NCBI GenBank assembly: GCA_964546765.1
Contig: CAZJKV010000040.1
Span: 1 to 16,201, forward strand
Direction: 5' to 3'
Source: JAITWN01 sp964546765
GTDB lineage: Bacteria > Pseudomonadota > Gammaproteobacteria > SZUA-140
DNA length: 16,201 nucleotides
Shown in pieces: positions 5,936-12,157 of the stretch; positions within the stretch are counted from its first letter, which is position 1; the number at the start of each line of letters is the position of its first letter. The position numbers and the translations under genes are program-made. Below the pieces are notes generated by a model that searched no databases, was not told where the DNA came from, and saw nothing but the letters and a program-made list of their open reading frames with translations.

Positions 5936-7555
5936 TTGATTACATTGGCTAACATAACCATGCAGTATGGCGCGAAGCCGCTGTTCGAGAACATCTCGGT
6001 GAAGTTCGGCAACGGCCATCGCTATGGGCTGATCGGCGCGAACGGCTGTGGCAAGTCGACGCTGATGAAGATCATGGACGGCAGCCTCGTCCCGACGGCC
6101 GGCAACGTCTCGGTCGCGCCGCATACCCGCGTCGGCAAGCTGAGCCAGGACCAGTTCGCGTTCGAGCGGTATTCGGTCATAGACACCGTGATCATGGGCC
6201 ATGCCGAACTGTGGCAGGTCAAGCAGGAGCGCGACCGCATCTACGGCCAGGCCGAGATGTCCGACGAGGACGGTATGAAGGTCGCCGATCTCGAGGCCCG
6301 CTTCGCCGAGCTCGACGGCTATACCGCCGAGAGTCGCGCCGGCGATTTCCTGCTCGGCGCCGGCATCGCCGAGGAGCTGCATTTCGGCCCGATGAGCCAG
6401 GTCGCGCCGGGCCTCAAGCTGCGCGTGCTGCTGGCCCAGGCGCTGTTCTCCGACCCGGACATCCTGCTGCTCGACGAGCCGACCAACAACCTCGACATCA
6501 ACACCATTCGCTGGCTCGAGGGCGTGCTCGACGCACGCAAGAGCACGATGATCATCATCTCGCACGATCGTCACTTTCTGAACGCGATCTGCACCCACAT
6601 GGCCGACATCGACTACGGCGAGCTGCGCGTGTACCCCGGCAACTACGACGACTTCATGATCGCCTCGACCGCGGCCCGCGAGCGCCTGCAGTCCGAGAAC
6701 GCGAAGAAGTCGGCGCAGATCGCCGACCTGCAGCATTTCGTCAGCCGCTTCTCGGCCAATGCCTCGAAGGCCAAACAGGCGACATCGCGCGCGAAGCTGA
6801 TCGACAAGATCAAGCTCGATGAGGTCAAGGCCTCTAGCCGCGTGTCGCCGTTCATCCGTTTCCGGCAGGAGAAGAAGTTGCATCGCCTCGCGGTGACGCT
6901 CGAGGACCTCGGTCACGGCTTCGACGGCGAGACGCTGTTCAGCGGCGGCAGCCTGATGCTCGAGGCCGGTACGCGGCTCGCGATCATCGGCGAGAACGGC
7001 GCAGGCAAGACCACACTGCTGCGCTGCCTGATGGATGAACTCAAGCCCGACAGCGGTACCATCAAGTGGGCCGAAAACGCGAAGCTCGGCTACTGCCCGC
7101 AGGACAGCACCGCCGACTTCGACTGCGAGCTGAACCTGTTCGACTGGATGAGCCAGTGGCGCAAACCCCGCCACGACGACCAGATCGTGCGCGCGACGCT
7201 CGGCCGGCTGCTGTTCTCGTCGGACGACTTCAGGAAGCAGGTCAGGGTCTGTTCCGGCGGCGAGAAGAACCGCCTGCTGTTCGGCAAGCTGATGATGATG
7301 GATCCGAACGTCCTCGTCATGGACGAGCCGACCAATCATCTCGACATGGAGGCGATCGAGGCGCTGAACCTCGCGCTCGAGCACTACGACGGCACGCTGA
7401 TCTTCGTCAGCCACGACCGTGAATTCGTGTCGTCGCTCGCGACCCGGATCATCGAGATCAGGGACCATAAGCTCGTCGACTTCCACGGCAGCTATGATGA
7501 ATACCTGGCCAGCCAGCTGGCGCCGAGACCCGCCGCGGCGGCCTTGACGCGCTAG
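5936..7555 (+). CDS. ybiT: ABC-F family ATPase, YbiT type
   Basis: A 539-aa soluble protein with two ABC ATPase domains and no membrane segments. ABC-F proteins act on the ribosome to modulate or rescue translation. Domain 1 has Walker A GANGCGKST (34-42) and Walker B ILLLDEPTNNLD. It has the YbiT-characteristic degenerate signature VAPGLKLRVLLAQAL. The inter-domain linker includes FVSRFSANASKAKQATSRAK. Domain 2 has Walker A GENGAGKT (352-359), signature CSGGEKNRLLFGKLM and Walker B VLVMDEPTNHLD. The sequence follows E. coli YbiT (530 aa) almost throughout. The start chosen is TTG at 5936, giving MITLANITMQYG, which aligns with the YbiT N-terminus. A longer reading from TTG 5903 would add 11 unrelated residues. 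There is no strong Shine-Dalgarno. The RAYT element ends about 70 bp upstream. Confidence 0.92.
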   Translation: MITLANITMQYGAKPLFENISVKFGNGHRYGLIGANGCGKSTLMKIMDGSLVPTAGNVSVAPHTRVGKLSQDQFAFERYSVIDTVIMGHAELWQVKQERDRIYGQAEMSDEDGMKVADLEARFAELDGYTAESRAGDFLLGAGIAEELHFGPMSQVAPGLKLRVLLAQALFSDPDILLLDEPTNNLDINTIRWLEGVLDARKSTMIIISHDRHFLNAICTHMADIDYGELRVYPGNYDDFMIASTAARERLQSENAKKSAQIADLQHFVSRFSANASKAKQATSRAKLIDKIKLDEVKASSRVSPFIRFRQEKKLHRLAVTLEDLGHGFDGETLFSGGSLMLEAGTRLAIIGENGAGKTTLLRCLMDELKPDSGTIKWAENAKLGYCPQDSTADFDCELNLFDWMSQWRKPRHDDQIVRATLGRLLFSSDDFRKQVRVCSGGEKNRLLFGKLMMMDPNVLVMDEPTNHLDMEAIEALNLALEHYDGTLIFVSHDREFVSSLATRIIEIRDHKLVDFHGSYDEYLASQLAPRPAAAALTR

Positions 7556-7577
7556 GGTTTTGCACTAGGGTCTTGCA
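7552..7577 (+). repeat. Tandem 13-bp direct repeat at the ybiT stop
   Basis: CTAGGGTTTTGCA is followed directly by CTAGGGTCTTGCA, with one mismatch. The first copy contains the ybiT stop codon TAG. Function is unknown; it may be a slippage duplication. Confidence 0.7.
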
Positions 7578-7617
7578 AGAGACAAACCCAGAATCACTAT
7601 CTGAAAAGGAATCAGCC

Positions 7618-8193
7618 ATGAAAAAGACGATATTCGGACTTACCGCGGCAGGCCTGATCGCCACCGGCTTCGGCGCCGGCGCCGCCCATGCGAGCGGCTG
7701 GACCATTCTCGCCGGCACCAAGCCCGGCTACACCGCCGAACCCACGGTCTCGCTGATGCTCGGCCGCATGAGCCCGGGCGACGAGTTCCGCAGCGCGACC
7801 ATCGTCGGCGCCGAACTGTCGTTGAACTGCCCGCTGCTGCAGCCGCCGACCAATCGCGTCCGCCAGCAGATCAGCTTCGTGAGCTACGACAAGGGCCGCA
7901 CCGAAATCAATAGCCTGGAAATCAATCCTCACTATGTGGTTGAAGTCGCCCCGGGCCTCGAACTCGGCGCCGGCCCCGGTCTCGGCCTCGTCATGGTCGA
8001 CACCCCGGGCGGCGACGGCACTGTCCTTGGCCTGCAGTTCGGCGCCAGCGCCCACTACCATGCCAGCAGCCCGCTGTTCATCGGCGCCGAGGCCCGCTAC
8101 CAGGTCACCACCGAAGACAGGTTCGGCAGCGGCGGCCCCAAGACCGACGTCAACAACTTCCGCTTCGCCATCAAGCTCGGCTACAGCTTCTGA
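7618..8193 (+). CDS. Small outer-membrane beta-barrel protein, hypothetical
   Basis: A 191-aa exported protein. The signal peptide MKKTIFGLTAAGLIATGFGA...AHA predicts cleavage near residue 25. The mature part has alternating amphipathic strands (SLMLGRM, LELGAGPGLGLVMVD, VLGLQFGASAHYHA, LFIGAEARYQVTT, FRFAIKLGYSF) and ends in the aromatic F typical of outer-membrane barrels recognised by BAM. About eight strands could be formed, as in OmpX/OmpW/PagP-size barrels, but no specific family is recognised. The ATG at 7618 is preceded by AAGGA (7606-7610) with 7-nt spacing, and an in-frame start at 7573 would precede the signal peptide and is rejected. The stop is 10 bp before the small mobile element, which separates it from the convergent lipoprotein gene. 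Confidence 0.75.
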   Translation: MKKTIFGLTAAGLIATGFGAGAAHASGWTILAGTKPGYTAEPTVSLMLGRMSPGDEFRSATIVGAELSLNCPLLQPPTNRVRQQISFVSYDKGRTEINSLEINPHYVVEVAPGLELGAGPGLGLVMVDTPGGDGTVLGLQFGASAHYHASSPLFIGAEARYQVTTEDRFGSGGPKTDVNNFRFAIKLGYSF

Positions 8194-8270
8194 TCAGGTG
8201 ATCGGGGGTCGGACCACGGCAACTATCAGAAATCTCAGTCATTGATCCGGAAAACTGCGGCTTTTTAGGC

Positions 8271-8310
8271 CTTAAACGCCCATTTTTCTGCCCGAAATCG
8301 TGCCTTTAAG
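8271..8310. repeat. 40-bp imperfect palindrome, left module of the small element
   Basis: It runs from CTTAAACGCCCATTTTTC to GTGCCTTTAAG, with outer arms CTTAAA/TTTAAG perfectly complementary. Confidence 0.75.
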
Positions 8311-8344
8311 CGAGTCGAACCCAGCAGGCAAACACTGCGCGAAA

Positions 8345-8384
8345 CTTAAACGGGCCATTTCACCCCCAAAAATGCCCCTTTAAG
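8345..8384. repeat. 40-bp imperfect palindrome, right module of the small element
   Basis: Arms CTTAAACGGGCCATTT and AAAATGCCCCTTTAAG pair almost throughout. This is the most symmetrical of the four modules and so probably closest to the functional form. Confidence 0.78.
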
Positions 8385-8432
8385 CATTAAATCAGACCAT
8401 TTTCTCAGCCTGATCAGAACTAAATCAGCCTG

Positions 8433-9068
8433 TTACTGTGGTCCGACCCCTGAGAGCCAGCGGATCAGGTCGTTGAGGAGGTGGTCGAGGGCGCGGTTGG
8501 TGGCGGCGACGGCGGCGGGGGGGGTGGCTTCGGTGCTGTCGGCGTCGGACTGGAAGCGGCGGGTGGCGATGACGGTGCCGGTGCGCAGGTCGATCAGGCG
8601 GGCACGGAGGTCGATGCGTGCCACACCACCCGCGCGCTCGCGGAAGTCGTGCTCCAGCTCCAGCAGTTCCGTCTCGAGGCGATAGTCCGCCGGCGCGGAC
8701 GCGGCCATCGACAGGACCGTCTCGAACAGGCCGGCCTGCTCGACCGCCGTAACGAGATGCGGATGCATCATCCGCGCCGGCTCGTCCGCCCAGTGGTTGC
8801 GCGCGTAATAGCGCCGCTCGAAGCGCTGCTGCCGGTAGGCCATCTCGGTAGTCGCGAGCGCACCGACCGCCGTCGGCCGCGCTACGAGCAGCGTCGCGGC
8901 GACCTGTGTCCCGACCGCTTCAACGGCAAGCGCCGCCGGATCCAGCTCCCACACCACCGGCGTCTCGTCCTTCGGCGCCTGAAAGGCCGTGCACGCCGCG
9001 AGCAACGTACTTGCAAACAGTATCAATGCCCGCCGACCAACCATCGCGCCTCTCCGTGTCTCAGTCAT
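8433..9068 (-). CDS. ABC-type transport auxiliary lipoprotein (PqiC/ABC_trans_aux type)
   Basis: A 211-aa lipoprotein. The signal region RRALILFASTLLAAC has lipobox L-A-A-C with lipidated C26. The mature part follows the ABC-auxiliary lipoprotein pattern (VARPTAVGALATTEMAYRQQRFERRYYARNHWADEPARMMHP, then YRLETELLELEHDFRE and IDLRARLIDLRTGTVIATRRF). These proteins are typically encoded last in MCE/Mla or Pqi-type operons and act in the periplasm at the outer-membrane side of lipid transport. The start is ATG 9068, with GGAGAAGGGG just upstream; a later in-frame ATG (residue 9) would also leave the signal intact. Oddity: the last codons (GVGPQ and the TAA at 8433) are read from the terminal repeat of the mobile element, so the natural C-terminus has probably been replaced. 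It is the final gene of the Mla-like operon. Confidence 0.87.
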   Translation of the reverse strand: MTETRRGAMVGRRALILFASTLLAACTAFQAPKDETPVVWELDPAALAVEAVGTQVAATLLVARPTAVGALATTEMAYRQQRFERRYYARNHWADEPARMMHPHLVTAVEQAGLFETVLSMAASAPADYRLETELLELEHDFRERAGGVARIDLRARLIDLRTGTVIATRRFQSDADSTEATPPAAVAATNRALDHLLNDLIRWLSGVGPQ

Positions 9069-9103
9069 CAGCCCCTTCTCCAAGCCCCGGTGCACTCAGT
9101 CAT
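9068..9103 (-). other. Eleven-codon mini-ORF linking mlaD and the lipoprotein gene
   Basis: ATG ACT GAG ... GGC TGA encodes MTECTGAWRRG. If the adjacent gap is a spurious join, its ATG overlaps the mlaD stop (TGATG) and its own stop overlaps the lipoprotein ATG (again TGATG). Both starts sit in a near-repeated unit GAAGGGG(G)CTGATGACTGAG. It could be a translational-coupling relay or simply a duplication scar. Confidence 0.4.
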
Positions 9104-9138
9104 CAGCCCCCTTCCCCCGGCCCCGGCGTGCGCGGCGG
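9084..9138 (+). repeat. 55-bp exact repeat, copy left of the gap
   Basis: Identical over 55 bp to 9239-9293, running from GCCCCGGTGCACTCAG to TGCGCGGCGG exactly up to the N run. This is what two contigs sharing a terminal k-mer overlap look like, so probably an assembly artefact and not biology. Confidence 0.9.
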
Positions 9139-9238
9139 NNNNNNNNNNNNNNNNNNNNNNNNNNNNNNNNNNNNNNNNNNNNNNNNNNNNNNNNNNNNNN
9201 NNNNNNNNNNNNNNNNNNNNNNNNNNNNNNNNNNNNNN
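9139..9238. other. Assembly gap (100 N), probably a spurious or repeat-caused join
   Basis: Exactly 100 N flanked by the same 55 bp on both sides. The gap may be zero-length once the overlap is merged, or may hide extra copies of a tandem unit. Confidence 0.95.
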
Positions 9239-9293
9239 GCCCCGGTGCACTCAGTCATCAGCCCCCTTCCCCCGGCCCCGGCGTGCGCGGCGG
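9239..9293 (+). repeat. 55-bp exact repeat, copy right of the gap
   Basis: Second copy of 9084-9138, starting at the first base after the N run. It contains the 3' end of mlaD. Confidence 0.9.
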
Positions 9294-10178
9294 CGCGCCG
9301 AATAACAGCCTGTTCGGATGCTCGCTGAGCTCCCTGCCAAGACGCTCCAGCGTATGCGTCAGCCCCTGGATATCCTGCAGCAGCTGATTCACCTGCGGCA
9401 GCGTCTCACGCCCCATCTGTTCAAACGCGCGGGACCCGCTCGCACCGGTCTGCTCCATCGCCTCCGCGGCCGCCGCGACGCCCTGAGCCGCATTGCTGAA
9501 ACTGTCCAGCGTCTGCTGCACGCGCGCGATGGTCTCAGGCGCCTCTTCGAGCACTTCCCGCGCCTGCTCCGCGAGCAGTCCAGTCTCCCGCAAGGTCACG
9601 GCGATGTCATCGGCGTTCTCCGCAAGCACGCCACTGATGCGCTCCAGATGCGCCACGATTGCAGAGATGGACTGGACGCTCTCGTCAGACAACAGCGACT
9701 CGAGCTGCCGCGACAGCGAGATCACGCTGGCCAGCCCCTCCTCCACCGCATCCTCCAGCCGCGTTGCCAGCGAAGTCGCGTTCGGCAGCACCGGATACGG
9801 ATAATCGGTGATCTTCGGCGGACCGGCCTCGTCGGTCCCGGGCAGCAGCTCCAGAAAACTCAGACCCGTCAGCCCCTGTCCCGTCAGCCTCACCCGCGTG
9901 TCGGCGCGAATCGGCACGTTGCGCTGCACGCTGATCAGCACCCGCACCTCGCCGTCATCGGTCAGCCCGAGCTCGCGCACCCGGCCCACGTCGACGCCAA
10001 GATACTTGACCGTTGATTTGCGGATCAGCCCGGTCATCGATTCCTCGGGGATCACCAGGTAGCGACGCTCGTCGTCACTGGAGAGATCCGCCGTGAACCA
10101 TAACCCGGCAGCCACCAGCGCGATGCTGAGGATCACGACAAACAACCCGACCAGCGTGTAATTCGCACGACTGTACAT
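9258..10178 (-). CDS. mlaD: MlaD-like MCE-domain lipid-transport protein
   Basis: A 306-aa inner-membrane-anchored periplasmic protein. It has a single N-terminal TM (about 8-29), then an MCE domain (about 39-115) with the characteristic VKYLGVDVGRVRELGL and LTGQGLTGLSFLELLPG segments. A long helical tail (about 135-285, Ala/Glu/Leu-rich) precedes a Pro/Gly C-terminus. MCE proteins form hexameric rings or tubes that pass phospholipids between MlaFE and the outer membrane. It is longer than E. coli MlaD (183 aa) because of the helical extension, as in many paralogous Mce/YrbD-like systems that may build a longer tunnel. The ATG at 10178 is 13 bp after the mlaF stop, with a modest AGGG upstream. 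The stop at 9258-9260 lies in the 55-bp gap-flanking repeat. Confidence 0.88.
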   Translation of the reverse strand: MYSRANYTLVGLFVVILSIALVAAGLWFTADLSSDDERRYLVIPEESMTGLIRKSTVKYLGVDVGRVRELGLTDDGEVRVLISVQRNVPIRADTRVRLTGQGLTGLSFLELLPGTDEAGPPKITDYPYPVLPNATSLATRLEDAVEEGLASVISLSRQLESLLSDESVQSISAIVAHLERISGVLAENADDIAVTLRETGLLAEQAREVLEEAPETIARVQQTLDSFSNAAQGVAAAAEAMEQTGASGSRAFEQMGRETLPQVNQLLQDIQGLTHTLERLGRELSEHPNRLLFGAPPRTPGPGEGG

Positions 10179-10191
10179 GACACCCTATCCT

Positions 10192-10977
10192 TCAGTCCGC
10201 ATCGTCGCTAGACCCATGAAAATACTCCCGTGTCAGCGGGTCCGGACTCGCGATCAGCTCGTTTATCGGACCCTGCGCCCAGACCCGGCCATTGGCGAGA
10301 AACGCGACGCGATTGGTCGTGCGCCGCAGCGACTCGGGGTCATGCGTCACCATCACCACCGTCAGCCCCAGCAGATTACGCAGCTCGACGATCAGCGCGT
10401 CGAACGCGCTGGTGCTGAGCGGATCCAGGCCGGACGTCGGCTCGTCCAGGAACAGCAGCTCCGGGTCCAGGGCCAGCGCACGCGCCAGCGCGGCGCGCTT
10501 GATCATGCCCCCACTGAGCTCCTCCGGGTACTTGTCGGCCGCGCTTGCGGGCAGCCCCGCGAGCGCGATCTTGACGCCGGCCAGGTCCTCGCGGACATCG
10601 CGCCTGAGGCGCGCGTGCTCCTTGAGCACCAGGATGACATTCTCGCGCACGGTCAGACCGGTGAACAGCGCGCCATGCTGAAACAGCACACCCATCCGCC
10701 GCCTGATGCGGCGCAACGATTGGCGATCGAGGCTGCCCGCATCCTGCCCGAGGATCTCGATGTGTCCTTCATTCGGCTCCTGCAGCAGCATCATCTCCTG
10801 CAGCAGCACCGTCTTGCCCGCCCCGCTGCCGCCGACGATGCCGAGGATCTCACCGCGCATGACGTCCAGGCTCAGCCCGTCGTGAATGATCGCTTCATCG
10901 AAACGCGTGACCACATCTGTGACGCGCAGCACGCAGTCACTGGAAACGGCCGTCTGGCTGGCGACGGACAGGCTCAC
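10192..10977 (-). CDS. mlaF: MlaF-like ABC transporter ATPase
   Basis: A 261-aa nucleotide-binding subunit of an MlaFE-type lipid transporter. Landmarks are Walker A GGSGAGKT (49-56), Q-loop VLFQHGALF, ABC signature LSGGMIKRAALARAL, Walker B LLFLDEPTSGLD and the switch histidine in MVTHDPES. The segment FQHGALFTGLTVRENV is characteristic of MlaF/Mkl-type ATPases serving MCE systems. The start chosen is GTG at 10977, overlapping the mlaE stop (GTGA), which implies translational coupling. An upstream in-frame stretch is antiparallel noise from the mlaE gene and has no family support. It energises lipid movement by the MlaE permease at the inner membrane. Confidence 0.92.
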   Translation of the reverse strand: MSLSVASQTAVSSDCVLRVTDVVTRFDEAIIHDGLSLDVMRGEILGIVGGSGAGKTVLLQEMMLLQEPNEGHIEILGQDAGSLDRQSLRRIRRRMGVLFQHGALFTGLTVRENVILVLKEHARLRRDVREDLAGVKIALAGLPASAADKYPEELSGGMIKRAALARALALDPELLFLDEPTSGLDPLSTSAFDALIVELRNLLGLTVVMVTHDPESLRRTTNRVAFLANGRVWAQGPINELIASPDPLTREYFHGSSDDAD

Positions 10978-12095
10978 AGATCGAGCACCGTGAAGACGAT
11001 CGAGAAAATGGCGTCCGCGACGATCACCAGGAAGATGCCATGGACCACGCTGCGCGTCGTGGAACGCCCCACGCTCTCGGTGCTGCGCTGCACCTGGAAT
11101 CCGTGATAGCAGGCCACCGTCACGATCAGCGCCGCGAACACCGGCGCCTTGAGGATGCCGACCCAGAAGCTGCTCGGCGCCACCGCCTCCGGGATGCGCT
11201 GGATAAACTCCTCGTAGCCGACACCAAACCACGCCGAGGCCACGACGATTCCCCCGAGCATCCCGAAGAAGTCCGCATAGATCGTCAGCAGCGGCATCAC
11301 GATCAGCATCGCGATCAGCTTCGGCAGCACCAGCATCTCGAACGGGGTGATGCCGATGACGCGCAGCGCGTCGACCTCCTCGGTGATGCGCATGGTGCCG
11401 ATCTGGGCGGTATACGCGGAGCCCGAGCGGCCGGCGACGATGATCGCGGTCATCAGCGGGGCCATCTCCCGCAGCATCGTCAGCGTCAGCAGGTCGACCA
11501 GAAAGATGTTGGCGCCGTACTCCTGCAGCGGGGTACCGCCCTGGTAGGCGATCACGACCCCGGTGAGGAAGGTCAGCATCCCGAGTATGGGTAAGGCGCG
11601 CAGGCCGCCGTGGTCGATCTCGGCGACCACCTGGCGCCAGCGGATGCGGTCCGGCCGCAGGAGCCGAGGCAGGCCGTCGCTCGCGACGGCCCCGACGAAG
11701 TCGAAATACGCCAGCATGCGCCCGACCATCGAAATGCTCCCCGCACCGATCCGGGCCAGTGGGTTGATGCGCGTTTCGGGCTCGGCGGCCACGGGCAACT
11801 GGCGTTCCGTGACCAGGTCCAGAAAGGCCTGGTGCGGCGGCAGCACCCGTTCAGCGGACACGATGCCGCCCTGCTGCTGCAACTTCGTCAGGTGACGGCG
11901 CAGACAGACCGCCCCGGCGGTGTCGAGCCGCCGGACGGCGCTGGTGTCCAGATCGATCTGCCCCTTCAGGCCGCGCGGCGGTGGCGGCATCCGGCGTGAC
12001 AGCCCGGCCCAGGTCCAGTCGCCGGAACACGCGAGCACCCGGGTGGCCTCATCCCAGGCCAGGGATGGCGGCATCACGGCGTCATCGGAGGTCAT
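10974..12095 (-). CDS. mlaE: STAS-MlaE fusion permease of the Mla-type ABC transporter
   Basis: A 373-aa protein combining an N-terminal STAS/MlaB-like domain (about 1-105; QIDLDTSAVRRLDTAGAVCL at 46-65 carries the conserved D-x(n)-D-T-A-G core) with an MlaE permease (about 115-373). The permease hallmark LREMAPLMTAIIVAGRSGSA followed by GTMRITEEVDALRVIGI is intact. In E. coli MlaB and MlaE are separate proteins; here the regulator is fused, which is common in non-enteric proteobacteria. It should form a dimer with two MlaF subunits under the MlaD ring. The ATG at 12095 has GGGGACGG just upstream. It is preceded on the same strand by the AsmA-like gene (62-bp gap) and overlaps mlaF at its stop. 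Confidence 0.92.
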   Translation of the reverse strand: MTSDDAVMPPSLAWDEATRVLACSGDWTWAGLSRRMPPPPRGLKGQIDLDTSAVRRLDTAGAVCLRRHLTKLQQQGGIVSAERVLPPHQAFLDLVTERQLPVAAEPETRINPLARIGAGSISMVGRMLAYFDFVGAVASDGLPRLLRPDRIRWRQVVAEIDHGGLRALPILGMLTFLTGVVIAYQGGTPLQEYGANIFLVDLLTLTMLREMAPLMTAIIVAGRSGSAYTAQIGTMRITEEVDALRVIGITPFEMLVLPKLIAMLIVMPLLTIYADFFGMLGGIVVASAWFGVGYEEFIQRIPEAVAPSSFWVGILKAPVFAALIVTVACYHGFQVQRSTESVGRSTTRSVVHGIFLVIVADAIFSIVFTVLDL

Positions 12096-12157
12096 CCGTC
12101 CCCATCACCATCGTTGTTGTTCTGATGGGTATAGAGTACAGAAGGAAATTCGCGGCG

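Larger units (their letters stand above)
8204..8450. mobile_element. Non-autonomous RAYT-related element (MITE/BIME-like), ~247 bp
   Basis: The ends are GGGGTCGGACCAC (8205-8217) and its perfect complement (8438-8450). Two 40-bp palindromes lie at 8271-8310 and 8345-8384, with no open frame between. The left core-to-palindrome distance (66 bp) and right palindrome-to-core distance (54 bp) equal those in the RAYT element at 4909-5863. It therefore has the same architecture with the transposase gene removed. It sits between convergent genes and overlaps the 3' end of the lipoprotein gene. Confidence 0.8.

Noticed and set aside
5933..7486. A 517-codon open frame antisense to ybiT
   Set aside because: The plus-strand frame matches YbiT throughout with intact Walker motifs. 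The antisense frame is low-complexity Val/Glu/Arg/Leu sequence, as expected from GC-rich codon periodicity.
10978..11232. N-terminal extension of MlaF upstream of GTG 10977
   Set aside because: This stretch is the alternative frame of the mlaE gene and has no similarity to MlaF; the GTGA overlap gives a normal-length ATPase.
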